NCBI GenBank assembly: GCA_002407865.1
Contig: DHPI01000076.1
Location: 10,117-18,634, forward strand
Direction: 5' to 3'
DNA from: Spirochaetia bacterium UBA5368
Lineage (GTDB): Bacteria > Spirochaetota > UBA4802 > UBA5368
Length of the DNA: 8,518 nucleotides
The notes under the pieces were generated by a model, which did not search any database, was not told the DNA's origin, and worked only from the letters and a program-made list of their open reading frames with translations. Position numbers and translations under genes: made by a program. Below are positions 1 through 7,353 of this stretch, piece by piece. Numbering within the stretch: the first letter of the stretch is position 1; every line of letters begins with the position of its first letter.

Positions 1-105
1 AACAGAACTATAATTAAAGATGATATTGTTATAATAGATAAAGCAAACCGTGAATTTAGAATCCCGATATCGTTGATCAAATCAGTCGACCTCTTTGCGG
101 CATAA
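1..105 (+). CDS. C-terminal end of an unrecognised protein (partial)
   Basis: An open frame runs from the first base of the window to a TAA at 103-105 and encodes the last 34 residues of a protein whose start lies outside. The visible part alternates charged and beta-branched residues (DDIVIID, then EFRIPISLIKSVDLF), which looks like two or three beta strands followed by a short end, as in the last strands of a small beta-barrel or PH-like domain. No catalytic motif is visible, so no function is assigned. It is on the same strand as the gsp operon but separated from it by about 400 bases and by promoter-like sequence, so it is probably a separate transcription unit. Confidence that it is coding rests on the protein-like composition and on the gene-free sequence that begins straight after the stop. 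Confidence 0.55.
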   Translation, partial: NRTIIKDDIVIIDKANREFRIPISLIKSVDLFAA

Positions 106-150
106 AAAAACGCCGGCGCGTACTGATTACACGGATTACCGCACGCCGGC
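104..150 (-). terminator. Rho-independent terminator-like hairpin reading leftward
   Basis: The arms gccggcg (112-118) and cgccggc (144-150) are perfectly complementary, with further pairing at 120/142 and a wobble at 121/141 beyond one mismatch. The loop of about 19-25 nt is long. On the plus strand the stem is followed by AAAAAC. On the minus strand it is followed by one G and then seven Ts (complement of 104-110). It is therefore oriented as an intrinsic terminator for minus-strand transcription, although the plus-strand gene ending at 105 directly abuts it. The loop contains a near-duplicate of nine bases (125-133 and 134-142, both starting gattac). Confidence 0.5.
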
Positions 151-193
151 AAAAACACATATACGTCACCTCATTTCCATAACTTCGCATCGG

Positions 194-213
194 TCACGAT
201 TTTGATAACGTGA
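194..213. repeat. Short inverted repeat TCACG-N10-CGTGA
   Basis: Perfect 5-bp arms tcacg (194-198) and cgtga (209-213) are separated by ten bases. The repeat overlaps the TTGATA element at 202-207 of the upstream promoter candidate, which is where a dimeric repressor or activator could bind. Arms this short can arise by chance, and I do not match them to a named regulator. Confidence 0.25.
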
Positions 214-232
214 GTGTCTGCACGTTTATAAT
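202..232 (+). promoter_or_regulatory. Candidate sigma-70-type promoter (upstream)
   Basis: TTGATA (202-207) and a perfect TATAAT (227-232) are separated by 19 bases, which is longer than the optimal 17. A second TATAAT overlaps at 232-237. It points toward gspC. The AT-rich context makes chance matches likely, so this is a candidate only. Confidence 0.3.
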
Positions 233-236
233 ATAA

Positions 237-264
237 TTGACATCCACAGGCATATCTCTAAAAT
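237..264 (+). promoter_or_regulatory. Candidate sigma-70-type promoter for the gsp operon
   Basis: A perfect -35 hexamer TTGACA (237-242) is followed after 16 bases by TAAAAT (259-264), five of six matches to the -10 consensus. Transcription would start near 271 and read into gspC, giving a leader of about 230 nt. This is the best promoter match upstream of the operon. Confidence 0.45.
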
Positions 265-373
265 TACGAAATTGGCGGCTCATATGACGCACATCATGGT
301 GCTGCGGAATCATCCAGGTTCTACACGTTGTTGTGGAATTTGATTATTCATTGTTTTGGCAGACATGTAATAT

Positions 374-386
374 TGAGTTGAACTCA
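374..386. repeat. 13-bp palindrome in the gspC leader
   Basis: TGAGTT-G-AACTCA is a perfect palindrome with a one-base centre, lying about 110 bases downstream of the stronger promoter candidate. It could be an operator or roadblock site for a dimeric DNA-binding protein. No named regulator is recognised. Confidence 0.25.
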
Positions 387-502
387 TGTGTAACATTTTC
401 CATGCGCGGTATTCCATATTCATTGTAAAATGCAATGTGCGTTTGAGCTTGCGAAACATACTACACAGCCGGTTGTAACTTTTTTCGGGGTTCCTGATAT
501 CC

Positions 503-1339
503 ATGCAAAATATAAAGTATCATTTAGTAAATGCACTGTCGGTTGTGATTTTTTCGTTTGTGCTTGCCGCCACTATTAATCAGTTTTTCAGGCTTAGCAT
601 TTCAACAGGGCCGGGATCGCAACTGAAAAAACATGTGCCGCGACAGCGCGAAGTTCCGGCAAAGACCTATGATGATTATAGCGGCATTCTTAATTCTGGT
701 TTTTTCAGAAAAGCCGGGATCGATACGGCGGGAGGCGTAAGCGGCGTAACCTCTGCAATTTCCGATCTTCAGCTTCTCGGCACCATCTCGGGCCCCCCGG
801 CCATTGCGAGAGCGCTAATTAAGAAGAACACCGAAAAGGATGCCGAAATATTCAGATTGTGGAGCACCGTATACGGGTTTAAACTTATACGAATAGATAA
901 TTCGAAGGTTTATTTAAAGAGCGGCGGTAATGTTGAAATGCTCGACATGTTCACCCCGACTCTTCCTGGATCTGAGCTGGCAGCCAGGCAGGGGCCGTCG
1001 GCCCAGCAGGGCAGAATACAACAGACCATCAGCCGTTCGGAGCTTCAACAGAAGGTGTTGAACAATATGGATAACGCCCTCCAGGGATTACGTGCGGGTC
1101 CATATCGTGTCGACGGCAAAATTGAAGGATACAAACTTTTCCGTGTGCAACCATCGAATATTCTATACAAACTTGGCGCGAGAAACGGAGATGTGGTAAA
1201 GCGCGTCAATGGCCACCCGATAGATTCGACCGAAAAGCTGTACAAGATGTGGCAGTCGATTCAGGGAGAATCGCGAATAACCGTCGATCTGGACAGGGGC
1301 GGAAAACTCATCAACTACGAATTTTCAATAACCGAGTAA
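503..1339 (+). CDS. gspC: T2SS inner-membrane clamp protein GspC
   Basis: GspC connects the inner-membrane platform of the type II secretion system to the periplasmic N-domains of the GspD secretin. The 278-residue product has the family layout. It begins with a short cytoplasmic N-terminus and a single membrane segment (about residues 9-29). A periplasmic linker follows, then the homology-region domain (about 87-150) with the signature LQLLGTISGPP at 89-99. A PDZ-like domain lies at about 172-275, with GARNGDVVKRVNGHPI at 225-240. The length is typical for the family. The frame is closed by a stop at 476-478, and ATG 503 is the first good start; its ribosome binding site is weak (GGGG at 487-490, 12 bases upstream). 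It is the first gene of the operon. A PDZ rather than coiled-coil C-terminus is the commoner GspC type and is associated with recognition of secreted substrates. Confidence 0.93.
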   Translation: MQNIKYHLVNALSVVIFSFVLAATINQFFRLSISTGPGSQLKKHVPRQREVPAKTYDDYSGILNSGFFRKAGIDTAGGVSGVTSAISDLQLLGTISGPPAIARALIKKNTEKDAEIFRLWSTVYGFKLIRIDNSKVYLKSGGNVEMLDMFTPTLPGSELAARQGPSAQQGRIQQTISRSELQQKVLNNMDNALQGLRAGPYRVDGKIEGYKLFRVQPSNILYKLGARNGDVVKRVNGHPIDSTEKLYKMWQSIQGESRITVDLDRGGKLINYEFSITE

Positions 1340-1359
1340 ATCATGCTGGGGAATTTTAC

Positions 1360-3303
1360 ATGAAAAAAAGAAAGTTGTGTATATCGATATTGTTTGTGCT
1401 GGGCCTGTTAGTCATGGGTTCCGTTTCGCACATGACGCTGTATTCCCAGGAAAATGAAGAAAATCCTGCCGCGACACAGCAGCCTGCCGTGACCGTGCAG
1501 CCATATACTCCTCCGGTTGTTTCTTCGCCCGGCGACAAAACACCCCTCATCCAGACTCCTGATGGAAATATCCGTAAAGCGAAAAATCCCAATGAATCGG
1601 GGATGTCGCCTGTTAAAGAAACTCCGAAAATAGATAAAAAAAACAAATACTTTACGCTCAACTTTAAAGATGTCGACATCTCCGAATTTCTTACGGTCAT
1701 GGGACAGATCATTAAAAAGAATTTCGTTATCGATGAAAGGGTCCGCGGAAAAATCACTATCAGCTCCGCAAAGAAAATTCCCGTTGATCAGGCATATGAC
1801 ATTCTGAAATCAATACTCGAAGTAAAGGGTTTCGCAGTCGTTGAATCGGAAAATATAATAAAAGTCATTCCCATTAAAGACGCCATAAAGAAAAATGTAG
1901 AAATCATCATCGATGAAAAAAAGAAGGCAAAAATCAGCGACGAGGACAAAACCATTACGCTGCTACTTGACGTTCAGTACGCAGACGCCAATGAAATCGC
2001 CAATGTCATGAGGGCGCTGAAATCGAATTCTGTCGATGTCGTGGTCTATGTTCCCATGAACACTATTATATTCAGCGGCACATCCTCGGAAATCAACGGT
2101 CTTGTCAAAGTGGCGCGGGCCCTTGACCGGGAGGTAAAAGGGCTTGATGAAGAAAAAAAGGTCCGCGGCAATATTCACGTTGTGCATCTGGAAAACGCGG
2201 ACGCGGAACAGCTTGGCGCCGTTCTCGCGCGGATACCGTTTTCGGAAAACGCGAAGATCGATACGAGCCCGCTCCGGTCGCAGATAACGCCGCCTGAAAC
2301 GGTGCAACGATCCGACCGCGCCGCACGTGTTACCAGGACCCAGCCTACCTCGCCGACTGCCGCATCACAGGCAAAGCTTTCAATTGTTCCGAACAAAGAG
2401 ACAAATTCCCTGATTATAACCGCAAATCCCGAGGAATTTAAGGAAATATACAGAATTATCAAGGAACTCGACATTGTACGCGAACAGGTGCTGATAGAGG
2501 CGCTTATACTCGAGGTTTCCGCAAACAACGGTTGGAACCTGGGCATAGACTGGATGCTCGGCAACCAGAGCGGCGAGCACCTCTATGGGGGATCGTCGAT
2601 TATGGGCGGCGCGCCGAATTATACGACACCATCGGGCCTCAGCGGCAAAAAATTAGCCGTTCCACTTGCATCCGGTTTTCAGCTTGGCTATCTAAGCGAC
2701 AGAAATGTTCTCGGGTACGCACTCCTTAACGCGTCGGGCACCGACAAGAACTTCAACATAATATCCACGCCGCAGATACTTACGATTGACAACCAGGAGG
2801 CCGAGCTCAACGTGGGCGAGGAAATACCGGTGCCGACGAACAACCGCATAAGCGATACCGGCGTGCAATTCTATACGTTCGAGTATAAATCCGTCGGCGT
2901 GAAGCTGAAGATCACGCCGCATATCACCAGACAGAACCAGATTACGCTCGATTTCTATCAGGAAGTGAATTCGGTGCTTGGCCAGACGACCGTTTCATCC
3001 TCCGGCACGATCATCCCGCCGCAGCTCGATAAGCGCGATATAAAAACAAAGGTTACCGTCACCGACGGTAAAACAATTGTTGTCGGCGGTTTAATCAAGA
3101 ACAATAAATCAGTCGAGGAAACGAAGGTGCCGCTGCTTGGCGATATCCCGCTGCTTGGATGGTTTTTTAAGCGCAAAAGCGTGTCGTACACAAAAACGAA
3201 CCTTCTTGTCTTTATCACGCCGCACGTTGTGACAAAGCAGGAGCGTATCGACGCAATCACCGAGCAGAAGCGTGAGGAACAGCGGCGGCTGAAGATGCGA
3301 TAA
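1360..3303 (+). CDS. gspD: T2SS outer-membrane secretin GspD
   Basis: GspD forms the multimeric outer-membrane channel through which folded substrates exit. ATG 1360 gives 647 residues starting with a Sec signal (KKRK, then a hydrophobic stretch to about residue 22; no lipobox), and has a GGGGAA ribosome binding site six bases upstream. The frame is open back to ATG 1249, but that would overlap gspC by 91 bases and lose the signal peptide. After a Pro/Gln-rich linker (31-95) come N0 (about 97-171), N1 (about 197-258) and an N3-like domain (about 271-372) split by a low-complexity insertion (about 298-338). The secretin core follows (about 375-622), with NIISTPQILTIDNQEAELNV at 466-485, SVGVKLKITPHI at 511-522 and KVPLLGDIPLLGWFFKRK at 589-606. 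I count one N-domain fewer than classical GspD. Only about 24 residues follow the core, so no pilotin-binding S-domain is evident. Confidence 0.95.
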   Translation: MKKRKLCISILFVLGLLVMGSVSHMTLYSQENEENPAATQQPAVTVQPYTPPVVSSPGDKTPLIQTPDGNIRKAKNPNESGMSPVKETPKIDKKNKYFTLNFKDVDISEFLTVMGQIIKKNFVIDERVRGKITISSAKKIPVDQAYDILKSILEVKGFAVVESENIIKVIPIKDAIKKNVEIIIDEKKKAKISDEDKTITLLLDVQYADANEIANVMRALKSNSVDVVVYVPMNTIIFSGTSSEINGLVKVARALDREVKGLDEEKKVRGNIHVVHLENADAEQLGAVLARIPFSENAKIDTSPLRSQITPPETVQRSDRAARVTRTQPTSPTAASQAKLSIVPNKETNSLIITANPEEFKEIYRIIKELDIVREQVLIEALILEVSANNGWNLGIDWMLGNQSGEHLYGGSSIMGGAPNYTTPSGLSGKKLAVPLASGFQLGYLSDRNVLGYALLNASGTDKNFNIISTPQILTIDNQEAELNVGEEIPVPTNNRISDTGVQFYTFEYKSVGVKLKITPHITRQNQITLDFYQEVNSVLGQTTVSSSGTIIPPQLDKRDIKTKVTVTDGKTIVVGGLIKNNKSVEETKVPLLGDIPLLGWFFKRKSVSYTKTNLLVFITPHVVTKQERIDAITEQKREEQRRLKMR

Positions 3304-3304
3304 C

Positions 3305-5008
3305 ATGAAAACAGTTCAGAAAACGAAACATCTTGGCGTTATCCTCGTTGAAAAAAAGGTGATTACGCCTGAACAACTGCAGGAAGCGCTGCTTGCGCAG
3401 GAGGGATCGAGCCTTCGGCTTGGGCAATTGCTTGTGAAGAAAAACCTGGTTTCGCAAGATGCCATTCTCGAGGCCCTTGCGGCGCAGTTTAACATTCCGT
3501 ATGTGAGGCATCTTGAATTTAACGACCCGGAAGGACTTTTTTCTCGAATTCCTGTTTTTTTCCTCAAACGAAACAGGTTGACTCCCTACAAAGTAGACAG
3601 AAAGACAATCCATGTCGCCGTCACGGATGCGCTCAACATACAGTCGCTTGACGATCTGAAGCTGCTGTATTCCGAATTTTCTTTCGAATATGTGCTCGCG
3701 CCAGAGCAGGAAATACAGCGGATAATCAACAGCTATTTCGATATTCTGAAAAGCGACGCCGCCGATTCCGTGATAGAAAACCTCGAGGAATCAGATTTCG
3801 AGATTCTCACGTCCCCGGTGATTGAAACCGAGGACATCCTCGACATGGCAAACGAAGCCCCTATCATCAGGCTGGTAAATACCATAATCACACAGGCGGT
3901 ACAGGACCGCGCCAGCGATATTCATATTGAGCCTTACGAGAAGGACCTTGCGGTGCGTCTCCGTATCGACGGCATACTCTACCAAATGTTTACTCCCCCG
4001 AAGAAATTCCAGGGCGCCATTATCTCCCGTATCAAGATAATGTCGAATCTCAACATTGCGGAAAACCGCCTGCCGCAGGACGGCCGCATTCAGATAAAAA
4101 TCGGCGGCAAGGATATCGATATCCGCGTGTCGATATTCCCTACATATTTCGGCGAGCGCGTGGTGCTGCGTCTTTTGAATAAAACCGACATGCGGTTCGA
4201 GCTGCAGTCGCTGGGATTTTCTGATTCAAGCTACGCATCGTTTGAGTCGCTGATTAAAAAAACGCACGGCATAATCCTTGTTACAGGGCCAACCGGCAGC
4301 GGCAAGAGCACTACGCTCTACAGCATGCTGATGAAACTGCAAAACCCGGAAATTAATATTCTTACCGTGGAAGACCCGATTGAATATCAGCTTCACGGCA
4401 TCGGCCAGATGCAGGTGAAGCCGAAGATAGACCTCACATTCGCCAACGGCCTTCGCTCAATTCTGCGGCAAGACCCCGATGTCATCATGATCGGCGAGAT
4501 ACGCGATCTGGAAACAGCCGAGATCGCGGTGCAGGCCGCGTTGACCGGGCATCGAGTTTTTTCCACCCTGCACACGAACGATGCGGCAAGCGGTGTGACG
4601 CGTCTCATCGACATGGGTGTTGAACCGTTTCTCATTACCTCATCGGTCAATGCATTTCTCGCCCAGCGCCTGGTGAGAAGGATATGCCCCCATTGCAAAG
4701 AATTATACAAGCCTGCGCAGAAGGCGCTGGCCGGCTTCGACATTCCCGCATCGCGCCTGAAAGGCGCAAAACTCTATCGCGGCGCTGGATGCGAAAAATG
4801 CCTTAACACAGGATTTATGGGTCGTACCGGCATATATGAATTGCTTGTTATCAGCAACGACATCCGGAGAATGATCATGGCGCACGCTGAAGCGTATGAG
4901 ATAAAAGATAAGGCCGTTCAGGAAGGAATGATCACGCTTCTTCAAGACGGTGTTGAAAAAGCGCTTCAGGGAATAACCACCCTCGAAGAGGTGTTCAGGG
5001 TAAGCTGA
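3305..5008 (+). CDS. gspE: T2SS assembly ATPase GspE with an N-terminal MshEN-type domain
   Basis: GspE is the cytoplasmic hexameric ATPase that powers pseudopilus assembly. The 567-residue protein starts one base after gspD ends (TAAcATG), so translation is probably coupled. Residues 9-61 carry two 24-residue copies of the MshEN motif (LGxxLV...L...LxxQ), spaced by five residues (33-37). The catalytic part has Walker A GPTGSGKST (328-336), an Asp box ILTVEDPIEY (352-361), Walker B region RQDPDVIMIGEIRD (388-401) and a His box TGHRVFSTLHTNDA (414-427). The zinc-binding tetracysteine is CPHC (461-464) plus CEKC (496-499), as expected for GspE/PilB-type assembly ATPases and absent from PilT-type retraction ATPases. 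All key residues are intact. PilB would be the alternative name, but the surrounding gsp genes settle it as GspE. Confidence 0.96.
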   Translation: MKTVQKTKHLGVILVEKKVITPEQLQEALLAQEGSSLRLGQLLVKKNLVSQDAILEALAAQFNIPYVRHLEFNDPEGLFSRIPVFFLKRNRLTPYKVDRKTIHVAVTDALNIQSLDDLKLLYSEFSFEYVLAPEQEIQRIINSYFDILKSDAADSVIENLEESDFEILTSPVIETEDILDMANEAPIIRLVNTIITQAVQDRASDIHIEPYEKDLAVRLRIDGILYQMFTPPKKFQGAIISRIKIMSNLNIAENRLPQDGRIQIKIGGKDIDIRVSIFPTYFGERVVLRLLNKTDMRFELQSLGFSDSSYASFESLIKKTHGIILVTGPTGSGKSTTLYSMLMKLQNPEINILTVEDPIEYQLHGIGQMQVKPKIDLTFANGLRSILRQDPDVIMIGEIRDLETAEIAVQAALTGHRVFSTLHTNDAASGVTRLIDMGVEPFLITSSVNAFLAQRLVRRICPHCKELYKPAQKALAGFDIPASRLKGAKLYRGAGCEKCLNTGFMGRTGIYELLVISNDIRRMIMAHAEAYEIKDKAVQEGMITLLQDGVEKALQGITTLEEVFRVS

Positions 5009-5009
5009 C

Positions 5010-6257
5010 ATGATTTTCGAATACGAAGCGCTCAATAAAAACGGGCAGACGGTGGCGGACGTTATCGATGCCGCCTCCGAAGTCGCGGCGCGGCAAAAAT
5101 TGCGCGCCCAGGGATTGTATCCTGTGCGTATCCGGCGTCACGACATACTGACAAACGGTTCGGCCGGACGCAGGGGCGTGCTTGGACGGTATTACGATGA
5201 ATTGAGCAATTACATCGCCCTGAAGTTCAGCCAGAAAGAGGTGGGGATATTCTCGCGGCAGCTTTCAACGCTGCTTCATGCCGGCATGCCGCTCCTGACG
5301 GCAATCAATGACATTATTGAACAAATCGACAATAAAACATTCAAGCGGATTGTCATAGATATCAGGGAAAAGCTCGAGGAGGGCTCGTCTCTTTCAAACT
5401 GCCTCGAACGGCACAGGGCCGTGTTTTCGGAAATGTACATCAACATGGTGCGTGTGGGCGAAAACCTTGGGTCGCTTGACCAGGTAATCGAACGCCTGGC
5501 GGACCTTGAGGAAAAGAAGAGCATTCTCAGAAGCAAAATTCAGGCTGCATTGTGGTATCCGACGTTTCTCGCATGCTTTTCTGTCATTGTAATTCTTTTT
5601 ATCATGATAAACATAATTCCCTCTCTCTCAAGGATGTTTCTTGAGCTTGGCAGGGAATTACCGCTACCCACACGAATAATAATGGGATTCAGCGGGTTCC
5701 TTGCGAAATTCTGGCCGTTGCTGTTGTTGCTTTTTATCGCGACTGGGTATTATCTTCGAAAATACAGCAAAACGCCGGAGGGACGGCATAAAATAGATGA
5801 ACTGAAGCTGTCGGTTCCCCTGTTTAAAAACATCTATCGGAAGCTTGTCGTGCTTCGCTTTACACAGAACCTCGGGGTATTGTTGAATAACAGGGTCGAT
5901 ATACTGAAATCGTTTGAAATTGTAAAAAAGATAGTAGTGAATAATATCATCGAAAGCAGAATAGATGAAGCGGCCGTACGGATCAGGGAGGGCGCGACGG
6001 TATCGACGGCGCTTTCGAAAGCCGATTTTCTTCCGAAGCTCGTGCTTGGAATGATTGCCGCCGGAGAGGCGAGCGACTCTCTCGATACGATGCTGTTAAA
6101 TATCGGCAGCGTCTATGAAACGGAGTTCGATCTTACTATTACAAGCCTTACGTCCCTCATTGAACCGATTATCATCGTCATAATGGGTTTTGTCATAGGG
6201 CTTATCGTGATCTCGGTGCTGCTTCCGATATTCGAGATGAATCTTATATTGCAATAA
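5010..6257 (+). CDS. gspF: T2SS inner-membrane platform protein GspF
   Basis: GspF is the polytopic platform protein that transmits GspE action to pseudopilin assembly. The 415 residues match the usual length of about 400. The N-terminus [19 protein letters not shown] (3-21) is typical of the family. Two related cytoplasmic T2SSF domains follow, at about 79-185 ([20 protein letters not shown], 81-100) and about 282-378 ([20 protein letters not shown], 282-301). Three hydrophobic segments are visible at about 184-204, 230-248 and 384-406, the accepted GspF topology. The repeat motif GENLGSLD (150-157) has its counterpart GEASDSLD (352-359). It begins one base after gspE (TGAcATG), with AGGG at 4997-5000 as ribosome binding site. 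In the second domain the usual GVPLLxAL stretch is changed to NRVDILKS, which is not unusual for that repeat. Confidence 0.95.
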   Translation: MIFEYEALNKNGQTVADVIDAASEVAARQKLRAQGLYPVRIRRHDILTNGSAGRRGVLGRYYDELSNYIALKFSQKEVGIFSRQLSTLLHAGMPLLTAINDIIEQIDNKTFKRIVIDIREKLEEGSSLSNCLERHRAVFSEMYINMVRVGENLGSLDQVIERLADLEEKKSILRSKIQAALWYPTFLACFSVIVILFIMINIIPSLSRMFLELGRELPLPTRIIMGFSGFLAKFWPLLLLLFIATGYYLRKYSKTPEGRHKIDELKLSVPLFKNIYRKLVVLRFTQNLGVLLNNRVDILKSFEIVKKIVVNNIIESRIDEAAVRIREGATVSTALSKADFLPKLVLGMIAAGEASDSLDTMLLNIGSVYETEFDLTITSLTSLIEPIIIVIMGFVIGLIVISVLLPIFEMNLILQ

Positions 6258-6262
6258 GGAGA
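6256..6262 (+). promoter_or_regulatory. Strong ribosome binding site of gspG
   Basis: AAGGAGA overlaps the gspF stop codon and lies five bases before ATG 6268. It is the best Shine-Dalgarno match in the operon, fitting the need for far more GspG than platform proteins. It also decides the start: the in-frame ATG at 6301 has no such site. Confidence 0.7.
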
Positions 6263-6267
6263 CCGCA

Positions 6268-6750
6268 ATGAAACACACATTCGCATCTGTCAGACGCATT
6301 ATGCAACGACTCAAAAAACAACTGGCATCCGAGAAAGGCTTTACCCTGCTTGAGCTGATGATTGTCATCACAATAATCGGTATCCTTTCACTTATTGTCG
6401 TTCCGCGATTTATGGATATCCCGAAAAAGGCGCGCGTTGAAGCGGCACGGCAGCAGATTGCCGCGTTTGGACTCGCGCTCGACAGGTATAATCTGGACAA
6501 CGGCATCTACCCTACCACCGAACAGAGCCTGGTTGCACTTGTGCAGAAGCCTTCAAGCGATCCTCAGCCCATAAATTATAATGAAGGCGGCTATCTCAAG
6601 AAGCGGGAGATTCCAAAAGACCCCTGGGGCAGAGAGTACATATATCGCTCGCCGGGCGATCATGGAAACGACTATGAAATTATGAGCTACGGAGCGGACG
6701 GCAGGGACGGCGGCGATGGGGAAAACGCCGATATTAAAAGCTGGGAATAA
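6268..6750 (+). CDS. gspG: T2SS major pseudopilin GspG
   Basis: GspG is the main subunit of the pseudopilus, the piston-like fibre that pushes substrates through GspD. The 160-residue precursor has a basic leader of 24 residues ending in KG, with predicted prepilin peptidase cleavage between G24 and F25. The mature N-terminus [20 protein letters not shown] has the conserved glutamate at +5 (E29). The globular part carries family hallmarks: [14 protein letters not shown] (78-91), the DPWG turn (118-121), [10 protein letters not shown] (136-145) and an acidic Asp-rich loop, [13 protein letters not shown] (144-156), where GspG proteins bind calcium. The leader is longer than the 6-10 residues common in proteobacterial GspG; starting at M12 would shorten it to 13, but the ribosome binding site favours 6268. 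It lies ten bases after gspF. Confidence 0.96.
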   Translation: MKHTFASVRRIMQRLKKQLASEKGFTLLELMIVITIIGILSLIVVPRFMDIPKKARVEAARQQIAAFGLALDRYNLDNGIYPTTEQSLVALVQKPSSDPQPINYNEGGYLKKREIPKDPWGREYIYRSPGDHGNDYEIMSYGADGRDGGDGENADIKSWE

Positions 6751-6768
6751 TATTATACTGCCACAGCC

Positions 6769-7353
6769 ATGCACAGCAGACCGAGACGTACGCCGCTTCC
6801 CGGAGGAAACGGCGGCTTTACCCTGTTAGAGTTGATTATCGTTATATCGATCCTTTCGATAATCGGGCTTGTGGTGTTCCCGAGAATATCCAGTTTTCTC
6901 CAGGGTGAACGCGGCCGCTTCGTGCTGCTAACCGGCATTATCGCAAAGACGTTCGATGACGCGTTTCTACGGGGCAACATGAATTATTGCGTCATCCATC
7001 TGAATCAGGGCAATGCGGAAATGACAGAGTATGATGACAGGATATTTTCGCGCAAAAACGGGATATCGGTCGTTACACTCGCCCCCGACGGCAAATTTTT
7101 TGAATCGCCCAACCGGCTTCTAAAATATCAGAGTTTTCCAGATTCATTCCGTTTTGAGGAAGTCCTTTTAGAAAACGGTGAAAGCGCGGCACAGGGTAAT
7201 GTGCTGATCCCTTTTTATCCTGCGGGATACGCTGATAACGCGATACTGCATATTCTTGTCAATGGCAGCGACCGATGGTCGGTGCGCATTTACAGGTTCA
7301 AGAAAGAAGCAAAAATAATTTCCGGCTACGTAACGTTTGAACAGGGAATATGA
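6769..7353 (+). CDS. gspH: T2SS minor pseudopilin GspH
   Basis: GspH belongs to the minor pseudopilins at the pseudopilus tip. The 194-residue precursor has a basic leader (SRPRR) ending in NGG, with predicted cleavage between G16 and F17, a mature start FTLLELIIVISILSIIGLVV and glutamate at +5 (E21). The remainder (about 46-194) is predicted mostly beta and fits the GspH/FimT type in size and position; sequence conservation there is low, so the name rests on operon order (G-H-I-J) and length. The start at 6769 is the only one available after the in-frame stop that ends gspG (18 bases earlier), yet no Shine-Dalgarno sequence precedes it. Low expression or reinitiation after gspG is therefore likely, which suits a tip component needed in few copies. 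Confidence 0.88.
   Translation: MHSRPRRTPLPGGNGGFTLLELIIVISILSIIGLVVFPRISSFLQGERGRFVLLTGIIAKTFDDAFLRGNMNYCVIHLNQGNAEMTEYDDRIFSRKNGISVVTLAPDGKFFESPNRLLKYQSFPDSFRFEEVLLENGESAAQGNVLIPFYPAGYADNAILHILVNGSDRWSVRIYRFKKEAKIISGYVTFEQGI

Larger units (their letters stand above)
106..502. other. Gene-free AT-rich interval / leader of the gsp operon
   Basis: About 400 bases lie between the preceding gene and gspC. I see no convincing protein gene here. It holds the leftward terminator-like hairpin, two promoter candidates, an inverted repeat overlapping the first promoter (194-213), a 13-bp palindrome (374-386), a small potential RNA hairpin (421-437, seven pairs including one wobble, three-base loop) and a run of six Ts (480-485) just before gspC. 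A 19-codon frame starting at ATG 284 and ending at 343 has no clear ribosome binding site. If transcription starts near 271 the operon has an untranslated leader of about 230 nt, long enough for post-transcriptional control, but I recognise no known riboswitch. Confidence 0.5.

Noticed and set aside
284..343. 19-codon plus-strand frame in the leader (contains Arg-Cys-Cys), a possible leader peptide
   Set aside because: It has only a weak GGCGG upstream, no codon repetition typical of attenuation peptides, and is short enough to be chance.
465..485. ACAGCCGGTTGT followed by a run of six Ts just before gspC, looking like an attenuator
   Set aside because: The palindrome has no loop, so at most four weak pairs can form, one of them a wobble. 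This is too unstable for intrinsic termination.
310..504. 64-residue open frame on the minus strand, divergent from gspC and overlapping its start codon by two bases
   Set aside because: It has no ribosome binding site, its promoter would have to lie inside gspC, the protein resembles no family I know, and candidate plus-strand promoters read toward it. Its association with the leftward terminator-like hairpin is the only support.
1249..1359. Upstream extension of the gspD frame to ATG 1249
   Set aside because: It would overlap the PDZ-coding end of gspC by 91 bases and bury the signal peptide 37 residues into the protein. ATG 1360 has a ribosome binding site and a normal Sec signal.
1963..2580. 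Several long minus-strand and alternate-frame open frames inside gspD, and similar ones inside gspE, gspG, gspI and gspJ
   Set aside because: They lie wholly opposite strongly conserved coding sequence, lack ribosome binding sites and recognisable domains, and are explained by the codon composition of the real genes.
3305..5008. Possibility that the ATPase, platform and pseudopilin genes form a type IV pilus or competence system
   Set aside because: The GspC clamp, a GspG with DPWG and an Asp-rich calcium loop, and the G-H-I-J order of minor pseudopilins are specific to type II secretion. No PilT retraction ATPase is present in the window.
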